DNA of 64,000 bases from Vairimorpha ceranae (Eukaryota; Microsporidia; Nosematidae), in NCBI RefSeq assembly GCF_000988165.1, contig NW_020169310.1, positions 1-64,000 on the forward strand, read 5' to 3'. A program made the position numbers and the translations under genes. Shown in pieces: positions 8,927 to 18,933 of the stretch; the first letter of the stretch is position 1, and every line of letters starts with the position of its first letter. The notes under the pieces are model-generated. The model ran no database searches. It was not told the DNA's origin and was given only the letters and a program-made list of their open reading frames with translations.

Positions 8927-10459
8927 TTAATGTCTTGTACGTTCTCTTGGTTTACACTTAACTATTCCATCACATTTAATAATCATCTGTGCAACTTCAG
9001 AAGAGGCTGATATTACACGTTTTTTTATTCGGTAACTATCAATGACAGAAGCTTCTTTCATACAGCAGATTTCTCCTTTATTTAGATTTATACCAAAGCT
9101 ACTTAACCCAGAATTATGCTTTACTCTAAGTTGACTCTTAAGTTCAATTCCATTAAATCCGCCATTTTCTGATAAAATTACAGGAATTTGTTGTAAAGCA
9201 TTAGAAAAAGCAGTGATTGCTTCACTTTCTACACCTGAGATTTCAAGAGCATACTTCGATAATTCTACTGCCATAGCCATTTCACAAGATCCTCCTCCAT
9301 ACACAATCTTAGGTGTCTGTTTTATTTTTAAAAGCACACAAAGTGCATCATGAATGCTTCTTTCGGCTTCATCAAGCATTTCTTTGGACGATCCATACAA
9401 AACTAAAGTACTGGCTCCTTTTTTAATACCGGAAAATTTTATAACTTTTTTGCCGCCGACAACAACATTCTTTATTTCCTCGCACGTTCCGTAGCAGGAT
9501 TCATCAATTTTATCAAAAGTAGAAATAATTTTTCCTCCTAAAACGTTATTTAATCTTTCAATACCATCAAAATCTGCATGTTCAATAGGTTGAACATTTC
9601 TCGTTCTTAAAAGTTGCATTGGAAAATCATAAATGAGCTGTCTATTAATAAAACAATTTACACCATTCTGACAAATACTTTCTATCTTATTCATCATTTT
9701 TTCTCGTTCAATTTTTTCCATTTCAGCTAAATCTTGTACACTGTTAACACTAATTTTTGCTCCAAATACTTTAATTTTGTCCTGATCAAGACTTGTATTA
9801 GCTACTAAAATTTTAGGATTTTTCATAGGAGTAATGACACATTCTTTATTTAAAATAAACCCGTCGTCGAGATATGAATCCTCTAACTTACCCGGACATT
9901 TAATAATTTGTATTAGATTAAGATCTGTCTTGTTTTCTAAGTTTTCTACCGCCTGAATACACATATCCGAAAATTTTTCAAGATCATATTTCAAAACTTT
10001 AGAACATAGTGTTGTCTTTATTAACGACTTAATATCGCTACTAGATGGCGTAACAGATATTTTTTCTAACACCTTTTCACATCGTTCTTGTGCCAATCTT
10101 AGGCCTCGAATAATTTTAATAGGATGAATTTTCAGTTTTGAAATTTCATTAATAATTATACTAGACAGAACCGACACTGTTGTAGTACCATCTCCTTCTT
10201 CCCAATCTTGTCCAATGCTGGCATTTATCAAAATTCGAGCAGCGGCGCTATCAATCTGTAAATTTTTAAGAATAAAAGCACCGTCGTTAGTTATATTTTG
10301 ACTTTTTCCTTCACTTTTTAAAATTTTCAACATTCCCTTCGGACCAAGTGTCGTTTTACAAATATCACCAATTAAATTAGTGCCAGAAAGAATTGTTCGT
10401 CTAGCATCCTGTCCTTTTTCTTCAGTTGTTCCTGCATTGTGGTGAGAAAAAATATTCAT
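8927..10459 (-). CDS. CCT2: CCT/TRiC chaperonin subunit beta
   Basis: This is a subunit of the cytosolic group II chaperonin that folds actin, tubulin and other substrates in an ATP-dependent double ring. The 510-residue length is normal. ATPase motifs are in place: LGPKGM (38-43), TNDGA (57-61), GDGTTT (89-94) and GGG near residue 390. The beta assignment rests on the NIF start, IHIIK-like IQIIKCPGKLEDSYLDDGF, the block CFINRQLIYDFPMQLL and HADFDGIERL, all typical of CCT-beta. The ATG follows CCCTTAA. It diverges from NIC96 across a 237-bp spacer with three 30-bp tandem repeats. Confidence 0.92.
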   Translation of the reverse strand: MNIFSHHNAGTTEEKGQDARRTILSGTNLIGDICKTTLGPKGMLKILKSEGKSQNITNDGAFILKNLQIDSAAARILINASIGQDWEEGDGTTTVSVLSSIIINEISKLKIHPIKIIRGLRLAQERCEKVLEKISVTPSSSDIKSLIKTTLCSKVLKYDLEKFSDMCIQAVENLENKTDLNLIQIIKCPGKLEDSYLDDGFILNKECVITPMKNPKILVANTSLDQDKIKVFGAKISVNSVQDLAEMEKIEREKMMNKIESICQNGVNCFINRQLIYDFPMQLLRTRNVQPIEHADFDGIERLNNVLGGKIISTFDKIDESCYGTCEEIKNVVVGGKKVIKFSGIKKGASTLVLYGSSKEMLDEAERSIHDALCVLLKIKQTPKIVYGGGSCEMAMAVELSKYALEISGVESEAITAFSNALQQIPVILSENGGFNGIELKSQLRVKHNSGLSSFGINLNKGEICCMKEASVIDSYRIKKRVISASSEVAQMIIKCDGIVKCKPRERTRH

Positions 10460-10500
10460 TTAAGGGTATAAAAAATTGACAGTTAAAAAGATAAAGGAAC

Positions 10501-10590
10501 CATCTTTGAACTAACATTAAATATTTAAATTATCTTTGAACTAACATTAAATTTCTAAATCATCTTAAAACTAACATTAAACATTTTAAT
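10501..10590. repeat. Three 30-bp tandem repeats in the CCT2/NIC96 divergent promoter
   Basis: Three consecutive 30-bp units (10501-10530, 10531-10560, 10561-10590) share the core ACTAACATTAAA after ATCTT. The first two differ at only a few positions. They fill the middle of the spacer between two divergent genes, so they may be shared upstream sequence. A regulatory role is inference. Confidence 0.75.
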
Positions 10591-10696
10591 ATGTAATTAA
10601 AACATACAGTTTAATTTTTATTACAAATCGTTTTATTGTTCTGTGTTTCATACAAAGGATTTTTAAAATATTTATTTCTTTAAACATTTACCCTTA

Positions 10697-12445
10697 ATGA
10701 GTGACAAACTTAAAATTCCTTTTATCCTTGAACCTTCAAATGTGACTAATTATTTTCAAGTAGTCGCAAAGTTAAAAGCGATACAACAAAAAAACAAGAA
10801 GTATTCAGTTTTGCCTGTAAAAACATCCTTGGTCAATCTTTTAAAACCAGTGAGGCGTGAATATGATATACAAACAGTTCTTGATGTATTTGTGTACGAA
10901 AAAATACGTGAGAAAGTTAAAGAATACGAAAAAGCGAATGACAAAAAATTTATTCAAAACATTAAAGCACATTTAAAAGAAATTAAAAGACAAAATGAAA
11001 ACAATGAAAAGTGTACAAGGAATAATATGGATGTTACACAGTTTGAACAAAATTTTTATTCTTTACCAACAGAAGAATTATTTAATAATTCAATGTTATT
11101 TGATCTTTATACGTTTTTAAATACAGTAAAACCTTCTATCGATTTTGATCAAGAGGTCATTTATTTGGGAATCGAATATATTAAATACATTGATAGATTT
11201 CTTACGGAGAATTCATCCGAGATTATCGCGCCACTTAAAACGTTTGAAGATAAAGTTTCTGTTTTCGTGAAGATGAAGTTTAGTTACGAGGATTATAATT
11301 TAGAAGTATATGAAGGAAGATATTTATTTGCTGAAATTTATATTTATCTAAGATGTGGTTTGTCAAATTCAATACTTAATTTGTTAAATCAGTATTCATC
11401 ATTTTTTAACAGCTTAGATAATGATTTTAAAAGAAATTTAACATCTTGGTTAAACTCTAAAGCCTTTTTAGGAATGCCTATAAATTTAAGTCAAAATGAA
11501 GATCGTTTTAAAAAAGTTTTGTACGAAATAATGCAAGGCAAAACAAATATAGTTGACAATTATATTGTAACGAGTGTAGAAGATTTTTTATGGATTCAGC
11601 TAATAAATGTAAAAAACGATTCAGACGTTAAAATATTTCAAAAGAAATTTGAAAATTATAAAAGCAAAAGAGGATTACTTATAGTTCTTATAATGACTAA
11701 ACAATATGAAAAAGCAATGGATTTTTTGTATTTTAGTGATTTACCAATTCTTCCAACATATTATTTAATGTATGAACTAGCAAAGCGATCTGAGGATAAA
11801 AAACTATTTGTAGATCTAACGTTTATTATTTCTACAAAAATGAATAACGTTCAGAAGAAGCTAGATTGTATAACAAATCTTGATCAAGTTGTTGATGATT
11901 TCGAAGAGTGTGCATCATCAAATATTGTAAAGTATAAGTTATTTGATATTCTTGGATTATCTTTATCTAAAAACATTGACTATTGTGTCGTTAAAAGATT
12001 AAAAGATATTAATGACAGAAAACATCTTTTAAAGGTGTATAAGTTAATTGATGATTCTTCGCTGTTGACTGAAATATTGATTGATATTTTTACAGAAGGT
12101 ATAATTACTGGTCAAAATATTGAAGAACCAAAAAAGATTTTTTTAGAAATTAAAAAAACCGATGAATCGATAAATGTTAAAAAGCTTGACATTCTATTAA
12201 AATTTAATGAATTTATACAGAGTCCTGATATAGCTACGTTAAAAAAAACAACATTTTTTTCGATTGATTTTAAACTAATTGATGTAAAGTTTGTGTTAGA
12301 AAAGGTCTTTAAGGTGGCATGCGAAGTAATTAAGAAAGCTAATGATTATGAGATGGCAAAAGATTTATTTAGAGTTGTGGGGGAAATGGAATTGAGTGTA
12401 GAATGTACTAAGTTTATAAATAAGGAGCTAGTTGTTTTTTTATAA
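10697..12445 (+). CDS. NIC96: Nucleoporin Nic96/Nup93
   Basis: Nic96 is a scaffold nucleoporin of the nuclear pore inner ring. The 582-residue protein is entirely alpha-helical. A charged coiled-coil segment (about 55-105) is followed by the family region with EGRYLFAEIYIYLRCGLSNSIL (about 206-227), equivalent to the PVWAxIYYCLRCG signature of Nup93/Nic96. It ends with an alpha-solenoid whose last repeat reads AKDLFRVVGEMELSVECTKFI. It is much shorter than yeast Nic96 (839 aa), as usual in microsporidia, with the N-terminal Nsp1-binding part reduced. ATG 10697 follows CCCTTA. Confidence 0.75.
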   Translation: MSDKLKIPFILEPSNVTNYFQVVAKLKAIQQKNKKYSVLPVKTSLVNLLKPVRREYDIQTVLDVFVYEKIREKVKEYEKANDKKFIQNIKAHLKEIKRQNENNEKCTRNNMDVTQFEQNFYSLPTEELFNNSMLFDLYTFLNTVKPSIDFDQEVIYLGIEYIKYIDRFLTENSSEIIAPLKTFEDKVSVFVKMKFSYEDYNLEVYEGRYLFAEIYIYLRCGLSNSILNLLNQYSSFFNSLDNDFKRNLTSWLNSKAFLGMPINLSQNEDRFKKVLYEIMQGKTNIVDNYIVTSVEDFLWIQLINVKNDSDVKIFQKKFENYKSKRGLLIVLIMTKQYEKAMDFLYFSDLPILPTYYLMYELAKRSEDKKLFVDLTFIISTKMNNVQKKLDCITNLDQVVDDFEECASSNIVKYKLFDILGLSLSKNIDYCVVKRLKDINDRKHLLKVYKLIDDSSLLTEILIDIFTEGIITGQNIEEPKKIFLEIKKTDESINVKKLDILLKFNEFIQSPDIATLKKTTFFSIDFKLIDVKFVLEKVFKVACEVIKKANDYEMAKDLFRVVGEMELSVECTKFINKELVVFL

Positions 12446-13116
12446 ATAAATAATAATGATTCATATATAAAAAATTTCAAATTAATTATTTTGTTATTTC
12501 AGATTTATTGCTTTATATTTTTTAATTAAAAACTTGTTTTTATTAGCACTAGGAATATGTGAATGATTACAATATAAAATTTATAACGAAATAAGGCTAA
12601 GAATGGCCGGTCAAGCTAAAGGAGTAATCATCCATCTACCATTACACTTTTCAATAAATGGCACAAATTATACTTAAGAAAAAAATTTAAACAATAATTT
12701 TTATTTTAGAAATATAAAATATATACATCAATGGTTTTACAAATTTTATGTAAAAAAATATACGGCATTCGCTTTGAATACAGTAATTTGTAAAAAAATT
12801 TGTGTTTATTTTTATCCTACTTAAGTATTTTGTAAATTTATTAAAAATTTAAAATTATTTAAGTGTTATGGGATGCTAGTAGATATTTAATAATATATAT
12901 ATCTTAAGACTTGTACCACTAAAGTATATTTTTAAAAGTTTACAATGAGTTTATAGATTCACTTCTTAAATATAAAATTTTTGTAAAAAATATAAACTAA
13001 AAAATTTTCCCTGTTATTCAATTGCAAATTAAATATATTTTTGTCAACAAGTGTTTTAAATAATTGGTTTAAATTTCTGAAACAATTTATAGAAAAAAAA
13101 TGTAAACAATTTACTT
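12446..13116. other. Spacer, no gene seen
   Basis: Mostly AT-rich. A short GC-richer patch (about 12595-12660, GGCTAAGAATGGCCGGTCAA) stands out, but it shows no convincing fold or frame. Confidence 0.45.
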
Positions 13117-15915
13117 ATGATACAATTTGTCATAGGAATAATAGTTGGGCTCATATTATTACCTATTTTATTGATATTTTATCCAAGTAGAGCAGTTAAG
13201 CGCAATAAACTTATAGAGTATAATCTTAAGACATCATCCAAAAAAGAGCTTACTACAATTCAAGCTAAAAATATATTAAAAAGTCTTCACCAGTGTACGG
13301 ATTTATATTGGCTTAATGTATTAATCAATAGATTCTGGTTCGAATTGGCTGATTCGAATGCACAAGCTTATAGAATCAAACAACGTATAAAAAGGCTTCT
13401 TGATGATATTCCAGGCACTGGAATTATTCAGTCATTAGATGTTGTAGATATCGATATCGGAAACACCGGTCCTATAATAAAAAGTATAAGGATTATTGAT
13501 GCAAGTGAAAGACAACATTTAGGCGATGCAGTTGACAAAAATAATTTTATTTTTTGTAAAAACCTATATAAAAAATTTATTAAAACTGATGGGTTGTTAG
13601 ATTTCGATAAAATACATAATGAAGTTTTTAAAAATGTTCATGCTGTTATTTCCATAGAGTATAAAGGGTCTATTAAAATAAGCCTAAAAATAGGTCTTCC
13701 GAAAAAATTTATATTAAACACTGAAGTCAATATAACTAGATTGGAAGGGAATGTTTTAATGAGACTACCCTCGTTAAGTTATAACACAAGATTAGAATAT
13801 TCATTTTTAACTAATCCAGATTTAGAAGTTAACATTGACGGCGGCGTATCAAAAGGAGAGGGAAATGAATATTTTAAACGAACCATAAGTAATTTACTAC
13901 GAAGAACTTTTAAATTTTCAGTTTTACAATCTTTTGTATATCCATCATTTAACACCATTTATCTTCCATTAATATCAGCAGATTTTAAAGACTTAAGACA
14001 TCTTATACACAAGATTACGCCCACGACACCTGTTAATCAAATTTCTATAAGAGAATCTTTAGAAATGTTTTTAGCTTTAGATTATAAAATAATAAAAGTT
14101 GTTAATGATGTTACTTTCAGAACAAATAATATGATCTTAAATGATAAAGAAAAAATTTATTGTGCACATTTTTTAATCCCCGAATGTGCACTAAATTCTT
14201 CGCACTTTAGCTCCTCGAACAATTATATTTACGAAAATCTAACGATTAAAGAATCAAAAATAATGAACCAGATATATGACTTATCAATATTAAACAATGT
14301 GATTTTATCTTTTAAAGAGTTAAATACAATCCACAACTTTAATTCAGCGATATCATTAGTAGAACTTGTTTTTTTAGATAAAAAACTTGAATTTATACGT
14401 ATTGTTTATAACAACAAAATTTTTTTTCAGAGGAACGACGAAAAAAATCCTGATTTTTTAATTTTTTATATTGAAAATAATACATTATATGTGTACAGTT
14501 TTATTACTTCTAATATCATTAAAATGACACAATCGCGCATATTTAAATTAAAATCCAAACTTGAAATGAAACATTATAAAGAATTTTCTGTAAATAAGTT
14601 ATTTAGATATTCGAAAAATGCTCTAAACTTTTGGAAACCGTATGTTGCACCACGCGAAAAACAGGATTACGTTACAGATGTTAAAAACATAGTGAATATT
14701 ACTAGTAAACACAATGTAAGCAGTCATTTTTCAGATATTGACAGTTTTATATCGGTACACATTCCAAAGTTTTTTTATAAATTTGAAGTTTCCTCAGATG
14801 TAATATTTAGTATATTAAATCAAGATAGTGTAAGACTTAAATTCATTTCTGAACATACACAAATTTACAGACAAATTTCTGAAAATGATTTATATAGAAG
14901 CATTGCTATTGAAAGTAAAAATAAAGAAATTAAAGATTTTATTCTACACACACATAAAAAAGATAATCTAATATGTGATGTAATAAATAATAAAAAAATA
15001 GTTTATGAAGTCAAAAATGATTTTCAAAGTGAATATGTAAATATAAACAATATACATAATCACAATCAGAAATCGATGTATAGCTTACCATCGAATACAG
15101 AGATAGATTTACATAAAAAAACACAAATTACTTTTTTAAATTTAAATGCGTTGAGTAAATTAAATACTGATTGTGAAATAAAAGATCCGATTAATTCTGT
15201 TTTTACGATAAATAGATTACCCAATGCAATCACATTACTCAATATTTATGTAGAAGATGAAGCTTTTTACTCTAATATAAATCCTTTATATGAATCAATT
15301 TACACTAGAATTACTCATCAGAAGATTTTTAACTTTTCTCAAAAATCTGATTTTGAAACTTTATACATCGAAAAAGAACTGCGCAAAGATTTTTTCGGTG
15401 ATCTTGGCGGTGTCTATATTGAATTTAAAACTAGTAAATCAGATGACTTTAAGTTTACATTATTTAGTACAGTAGATAAAAAGGATATTTTAAAGATTAA
15501 TAAAATTATTACCTCTAAACCAGTAAAAATAATAATACCGATATTCCACGAGGATATTTTGTTGTTAAAACTTGTTCCAAAATTTAATAAAAATAAAACA
15601 ATAGACATTAAGATAGTAAATCTTCCGAAGTTGTACCATAGAGAGAGTTTAATAGACTGTAATATTGGATTAACATATAAAGGACATTTTACTTTTCCAA
15701 TTGTAGGATCGCCTAGTTATATTATTTTTTGGGAGAAAGAGCAAGATGAGCACATTAAAGGTTTTATAGAAAGTCCTTTTACAAAAGTACCAATTAAAGG
15801 TAATGGAACTATGAGAACAGATCAGATGAATTATTCAATTGTATACAAAAATAATGGTGCTAAGTGCAGAGAGATAAGCATTTACATGGGAGTAACATTA
15901 AAAAATAGCAATTAA
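13117..15915 (+). CDS. Membrane-anchored SMP-domain lipid-transfer protein (TEX2/Nvj2-like)
   Basis: The 932-residue protein starts with a single transmembrane helix (about 2-23). An SMP domain (about 60-285) follows, recognisable from YWLNVLINRFWFEL, the amphipathic RIKQRIKRLL, SLDVVDIDIGNTGPIIKSIRI, AVISIEYKGSIKISLKI, LEGNVLMRL and the final FVYPSF. SMP domains bind lipids at membrane contact sites. This order and the N-terminal anchor fit the TEX2/Nvj2 type better than ERMES Mmm1. The usual PH domain is not evident. The C-terminal about 600 residues are unassigned and beta-rich. No C-run precedes the start, but the hydrophobic anchor begins at once, which supports it. Confidence 0.75.
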   Translation: MIQFVIGIIVGLILLPILLIFYPSRAVKRNKLIEYNLKTSSKKELTTIQAKNILKSLHQCTDLYWLNVLINRFWFELADSNAQAYRIKQRIKRLLDDIPGTGIIQSLDVVDIDIGNTGPIIKSIRIIDASERQHLGDAVDKNNFIFCKNLYKKFIKTDGLLDFDKIHNEVFKNVHAVISIEYKGSIKISLKIGLPKKFILNTEVNITRLEGNVLMRLPSLSYNTRLEYSFLTNPDLEVNIDGGVSKGEGNEYFKRTISNLLRRTFKFSVLQSFVYPSFNTIYLPLISADFKDLRHLIHKITPTTPVNQISIRESLEMFLALDYKIIKVVNDVTFRTNNMILNDKEKIYCAHFLIPECALNSSHFSSSNNYIYENLTIKESKIMNQIYDLSILNNVILSFKELNTIHNFNSAISLVELVFLDKKLEFIRIVYNNKIFFQRNDEKNPDFLIFYIENNTLYVYSFITSNIIKMTQSRIFKLKSKLEMKHYKEFSVNKLFRYSKNALNFWKPYVAPREKQDYVTDVKNIVNITSKHNVSSHFSDIDSFISVHIPKFFYKFEVSSDVIFSILNQDSVRLKFISEHTQIYRQISENDLYRSIAIESKNKEIKDFILHTHKKDNLICDVINNKKIVYEVKNDFQSEYVNINNIHNHNQKSMYSLPSNTEIDLHKKTQITFLNLNALSKLNTDCEIKDPINSVFTINRLPNAITLLNIYVEDEAFYSNINPLYESIYTRITHQKIFNFSQKSDFETLYIEKELRKDFFGDLGGVYIEFKTSKSDDFKFTLFSTVDKKDILKINKIITSKPVKIIIPIFHEDILLLKLVPKFNKNKTIDIKIVNLPKLYHRESLIDCNIGLTYKGHFTFPIVGSPSYIIFWEKEQDEHIKGFIESPFTKVPIKGNGTMRTDQMNYSIVYKNNGAKCREISIYMGVTLKNSN

Positions 15916-15933
15916 CAAATAATTTATTTAGTT

Positions 15934-16287
15934 CTATTTTTCTAATTTATTGTTTAGTAAATTAAAAATAAAATTAAAATCTTGTTTTTTATAATTCTTA
16001 AAATTATTCTGTGATATACCGATTAGAGAAATAGTGTCACCTCTTATTACAAGTAGTCCGTGATATTTTTCTGCATACATGTTTTCATAAAAAATACGTT
16101 CTACAGAATAATTTAATGTAATAGAATTGTATTGGTCAAAACTTTTTAGTATTCCGTAGTAAAATTTGTTGTCTTTTAGCATAACAACAACTTGTTGATT
16201 TAAATATTGTTCGTATTCCCTAAAAGAATCTTCAATTTCCTGTTGAACGTTTTCTTGTGGTTCATTATTAATTTCTAATGTGTCCAT
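15934..16287 (-). CDS. LSM1: LSm1, Sm-like protein of the cytoplasmic LSm1-7 ring
   Basis: LSm1-7 binds oligoadenylated mRNA 3' ends and promotes decapping. The 117-residue protein has Sm motif 1 as VVVMLKDNKFYYGILKSFDQYNSITL and Sm motif 2 as GLLVIRGDTISLIG. The pairing of FDQYNSITL with VERIF matches LSm1 (DQFANLVL, VERIH). A Gln/Glu-rich leader of about 28 residues and a helical C-terminal tail flank the fold. ATG 16287 follows CCCATTT. It converges with the SMP gene across an 18-bp gap. Confidence 0.82.
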   Translation of the reverse strand: MDTLEINNEPQENVQQEIEDSFREYEQYLNQQVVVMLKDNKFYYGILKSFDQYNSITLNYSVERIFYENMYAEKYHGLLVIRGDTISLIGISQNNFKNYKKQDFNFIFNLLNNKLEK

Positions 16288-16720
16288 AAATGGGTGTAAA
16301 AAAGTAAGAATAATAAATTATAAAATAATGTATGATTTAAAAACGCAAAACAAATTTGTAGTTTAAAAAATTGATCTTGTAAAACAGAAAAATTATACTT
16401 TTTCTAACACCTCTAATCAAAATAATTATGCATTATAAATTGATTATGAATTTTTGTTGCAAATTTTGAATTGCAAATATTTGTCATTTTAGACTAAAAA
16501 AATATAGATTTTTAAATATTTTTAAAGTAAATTGGTAATCTCAAAAAAATTATAATATAAAAATATTAGTTTTTTTTACGTTAAATAGAAATAATAAGGT
16601 TATTTATGTCAAGTACAAAAAAATTCATAAAAATAAAAATTTAAATAAAATTGTTTACTAATAATTTTTTATTTATTTGCTTAATCTTTCGTGTAGGATT
16701 AATTGCTATTCTTCAATTAT
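16288..16720. other. AT-rich spacer, no gene seen
   Basis: 433 bp between the LSM1 promoter and the end of the CDP-diacylglycerol synthase gene. It has no supported frame. Confidence 0.5.
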
Positions 16721-17884
16721 TTAATTAATATGATTATTAAGCATATTTATCAAACGTAATATATCATTATTATCAAATGAATTTGTTATATGATGAAAAT
16801 AAGATTCAAGTGCTTGTTCATTAGTTCTAAGAATTGATTTTAAATACACTTGTGTAAAAAATATCATTATACACTGACAATCAAATCTATCAGTTAATCC
16901 ACCATGTCCTGGAATAGAATTTCCAAAGTCTTTTTTACCATACGTTCGTTTAAATGCACTAGCAAAAAAGCCTGAAAAAGGGGCGACAAAAGAAGCCATT
17001 AGAATAAACGATAGTCCATGTAAATATATATAAGGAATATGCCATTTATAATTGAAAAATATAAATGTCAATACTCGTCTTATTTCTTCATTGTATAAAT
17101 CATTAAAAGGGGTGTATTTCAGTTGTAAATATATAAAAATATATCCATAAATTAACGTAAAAATAAATCCTCCAATATATCCTTCTACCGTCTTTTTAGG
17201 ACTAAGTCTAAACAACGGGGTGTGTCCTATAAGCTTTCCAACAATATAAGCAAAAATATCATTGCAGATTACGAGCGTGGATGGGAAAAATAACCAAAAT
17301 TTGCCTACACCGACATTTTTTATTGCTGATCTACAACAGTTACCTACTAAATAACTTGCAAGATGTATTAAACTAAATAAAGAAAATTGTTTTTTTAGTT
17401 TGCCAGGCTTAAAAGAGCATACAAAAAATATTAAACATATTAAATAGATGTAAAAATAAACCTTTTTAAAAGCCAAAAAAATATTATACATGGAAGGATA
17501 AATTAAAGTTAAAGCATCAAATAAATAATAATTGTAAATTACTAAAGAAAATGTTATAACAATGCCTATGTGACATACATATCCTTGTTGTGTTCTAGCA
17601 ATCGAAATAATTTCTTTTAAAATAAATAATGTAAGAAACACTACAAGACTAACCAAATAAGATACATGTTTTGTACTTATAAATATAAATAGGCCTAACA
17701 TGATTAAAGTGAATACTGTTCTCTTTATAAAATTTGTAAATTTAAAGTAGTGAAAATAATTACTATTCATGTTTAATTTGGTATACAATAAATTTGCTAA
17801 TCCTTGTATTTTGTATCTTTCTTTTTGTTTCTGATTATTCGTGGTTTCTACGGAAAATTTTTTTCCGTGATTTCTTCGTCTCAT
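16721..17884 (-). CDS. CDS1: CDP-diacylglycerol synthase (phosphatidate cytidylyltransferase)
   Basis: It converts phosphatidic acid plus CTP to CDP-diacylglycerol, the precursor of phosphatidylinositol and other phospholipids, in the ER membrane. The family signature S-x2-KR-x4-KD-x-G-x2-IPGHGG-x-x-DR-x-D is complete near the C-terminus (SAFKRTYGKKDFGNSIPGHG, then GLTDRFD). NDIFAYIVGK and SPKKTVEG occur upstream. About eight hydrophobic segments are visible. The frame extends to 17929, but a CCC lies between that ATG and the next (MRRRNHGK, 17884). I prefer the internal start, giving 387 residues with a basic cytosolic leader; the longer form remains possible. Confidence 0.92.
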   Translation of the reverse strand: MRRRNHGKKFSVETTNNQKQKERYKIQGLANLLYTKLNMNSNYFHYFKFTNFIKRTVFTLIMLGLFIFISTKHVSYLVSLVVFLTLFILKEIISIARTQQGYVCHIGIVITFSLVIYNYYLFDALTLIYPSMYNIFLAFKKVYFYIYLICLIFFVCSFKPGKLKKQFSLFSLIHLASYLVGNCCRSAIKNVGVGKFWLFFPSTLVICNDIFAYIVGKLIGHTPLFRLSPKKTVEGYIGGFIFTLIYGYIFIYLQLKYTPFNDLYNEEIRRVLTFIFFNYKWHIPYIYLHGLSFILMASFVAPFSGFFASAFKRTYGKKDFGNSIPGHGGLTDRFDCQCIMIFFTQVYLKSILRTNEQALESYFHHITNSFDNNDILRLINMLNNHIN

Positions 17885-18158
17885 AATTGAAAGATTTAAG
17901 GGAACTAATAAATAAAATATATGAAACATAAAATGTTACGAAATGTTTTAATTAAAAAGTATATTCCTTTTTATTTAAGTTTTTTAAAATATTGTCTTCT
18001 TGATGTTTTATGATTGTTACAGGATAATTGTAAGTTGATGGTTATTTGTTATAAAAACATCAACAAAGATAAAATAAAATTTTTTATAGCTCTAAAAAAA
18101 GTTGTAAAAAAATTATACTTGATACATAAAAAACCTAAAATTTAATAAAAAAAAACAT

Positions 18159-18854
18159 TTATTTTTTAAATTTTTCTTCTTCAACTTTCTGTAAAATTTT
18201 TTCAATTTCATCAAAACTTAGAAATCGTGTTCCATTAATTTTATAGTGTAAAATTTCATATTTTTTATAGTCTTTACTGTTACATTCAGTTAATTTTGAT
18301 AATATCTTAAATAGCTCTAAAGTCCCCTTTTCCAGGTCTAAATCTTCGTCAGGTAAATCATTTTTTAATCCATTATTTATACCATCTTCATTTTCGCCAA
18401 AACATACACCTTTCCATTCATTTAATGTACCGCTGGGATCTGTAGAACACAATTTATAATTATTCTTTACGTGTCCTGCATATAAAAAACTTATTCCAAA
18501 AGGTCTTGTATTGTTGCACTGAGTAAAAAATTGTTTCTTCTCTGAGATGTATTGGCATATTCTATCGATATTACAGTCATAATCAAATTCTTCTAAAAAT
18601 TCTTGCGCTTTAATCTGTCCATATTTCTTTAAAAGCATGGCATCTCCAAATAGTCCACACACAGAAATATAGACATTTGGATTAATTTTATAAATTTTTT
18701 CATTTTCATCTACAAGTTCAGTTTTGTTTATTCCTAACAAAATGATTCCATCAGTACACACCAAACCTATTATTGTACCCCCTTTAGCTACATTTTTTAT
18801 AGCATATTCAGTTTGTAATAATCTTCCCTCTTCTGAAAATGTATTACTTGACAT
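18159..18854 (-). CDS. 20S proteasome alpha subunit, PSMA4/Pre9 type
   Basis: One of seven alpha-ring subunits gating the 20S core. FSEEGRLLQTEYAIKNV is the alpha-type N-terminal signature. RPFGISFLYAGHVKNNYKLCSTDPSG with EWKGVCFGEN matches the Pre9/PSMA4 branch (SFLYAGW, SDPSGNYGGWKAT). The length of 231 residues is near normal, with a short acidic insertion (NEDGINNGLKNDLPDEDLD). The ATG follows CCCTTA. It diverges from the Dbf4 gene across a spacer of only 79 bp. The alpha class is certain and the paralogue fairly so. Confidence 0.85.
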   Translation of the reverse strand: MSSNTFSEEGRLLQTEYAIKNVAKGGTIIGLVCTDGIILLGINKTELVDENEKIYKINPNVYISVCGLFGDAMLLKKYGQIKAQEFLEEFDYDCNIDRICQYISEKKQFFTQCNNTRPFGISFLYAGHVKNNYKLCSTDPSGTLNEWKGVCFGENEDGINNGLKNDLPDEDLDLEKGTLELFKILSKLTECNSKDYKKYEILHYKINGTRFLSFDEIEKILQKVEEEKFKK

Positions 18855-18933
18855 TAAGGGTCTAAAGTAAGCTTTTTTTATTAATTTCCCGCCTTTTAAA
18901 ACAAAAAATATTTTTTTTGTTTAGGGACTCAGG

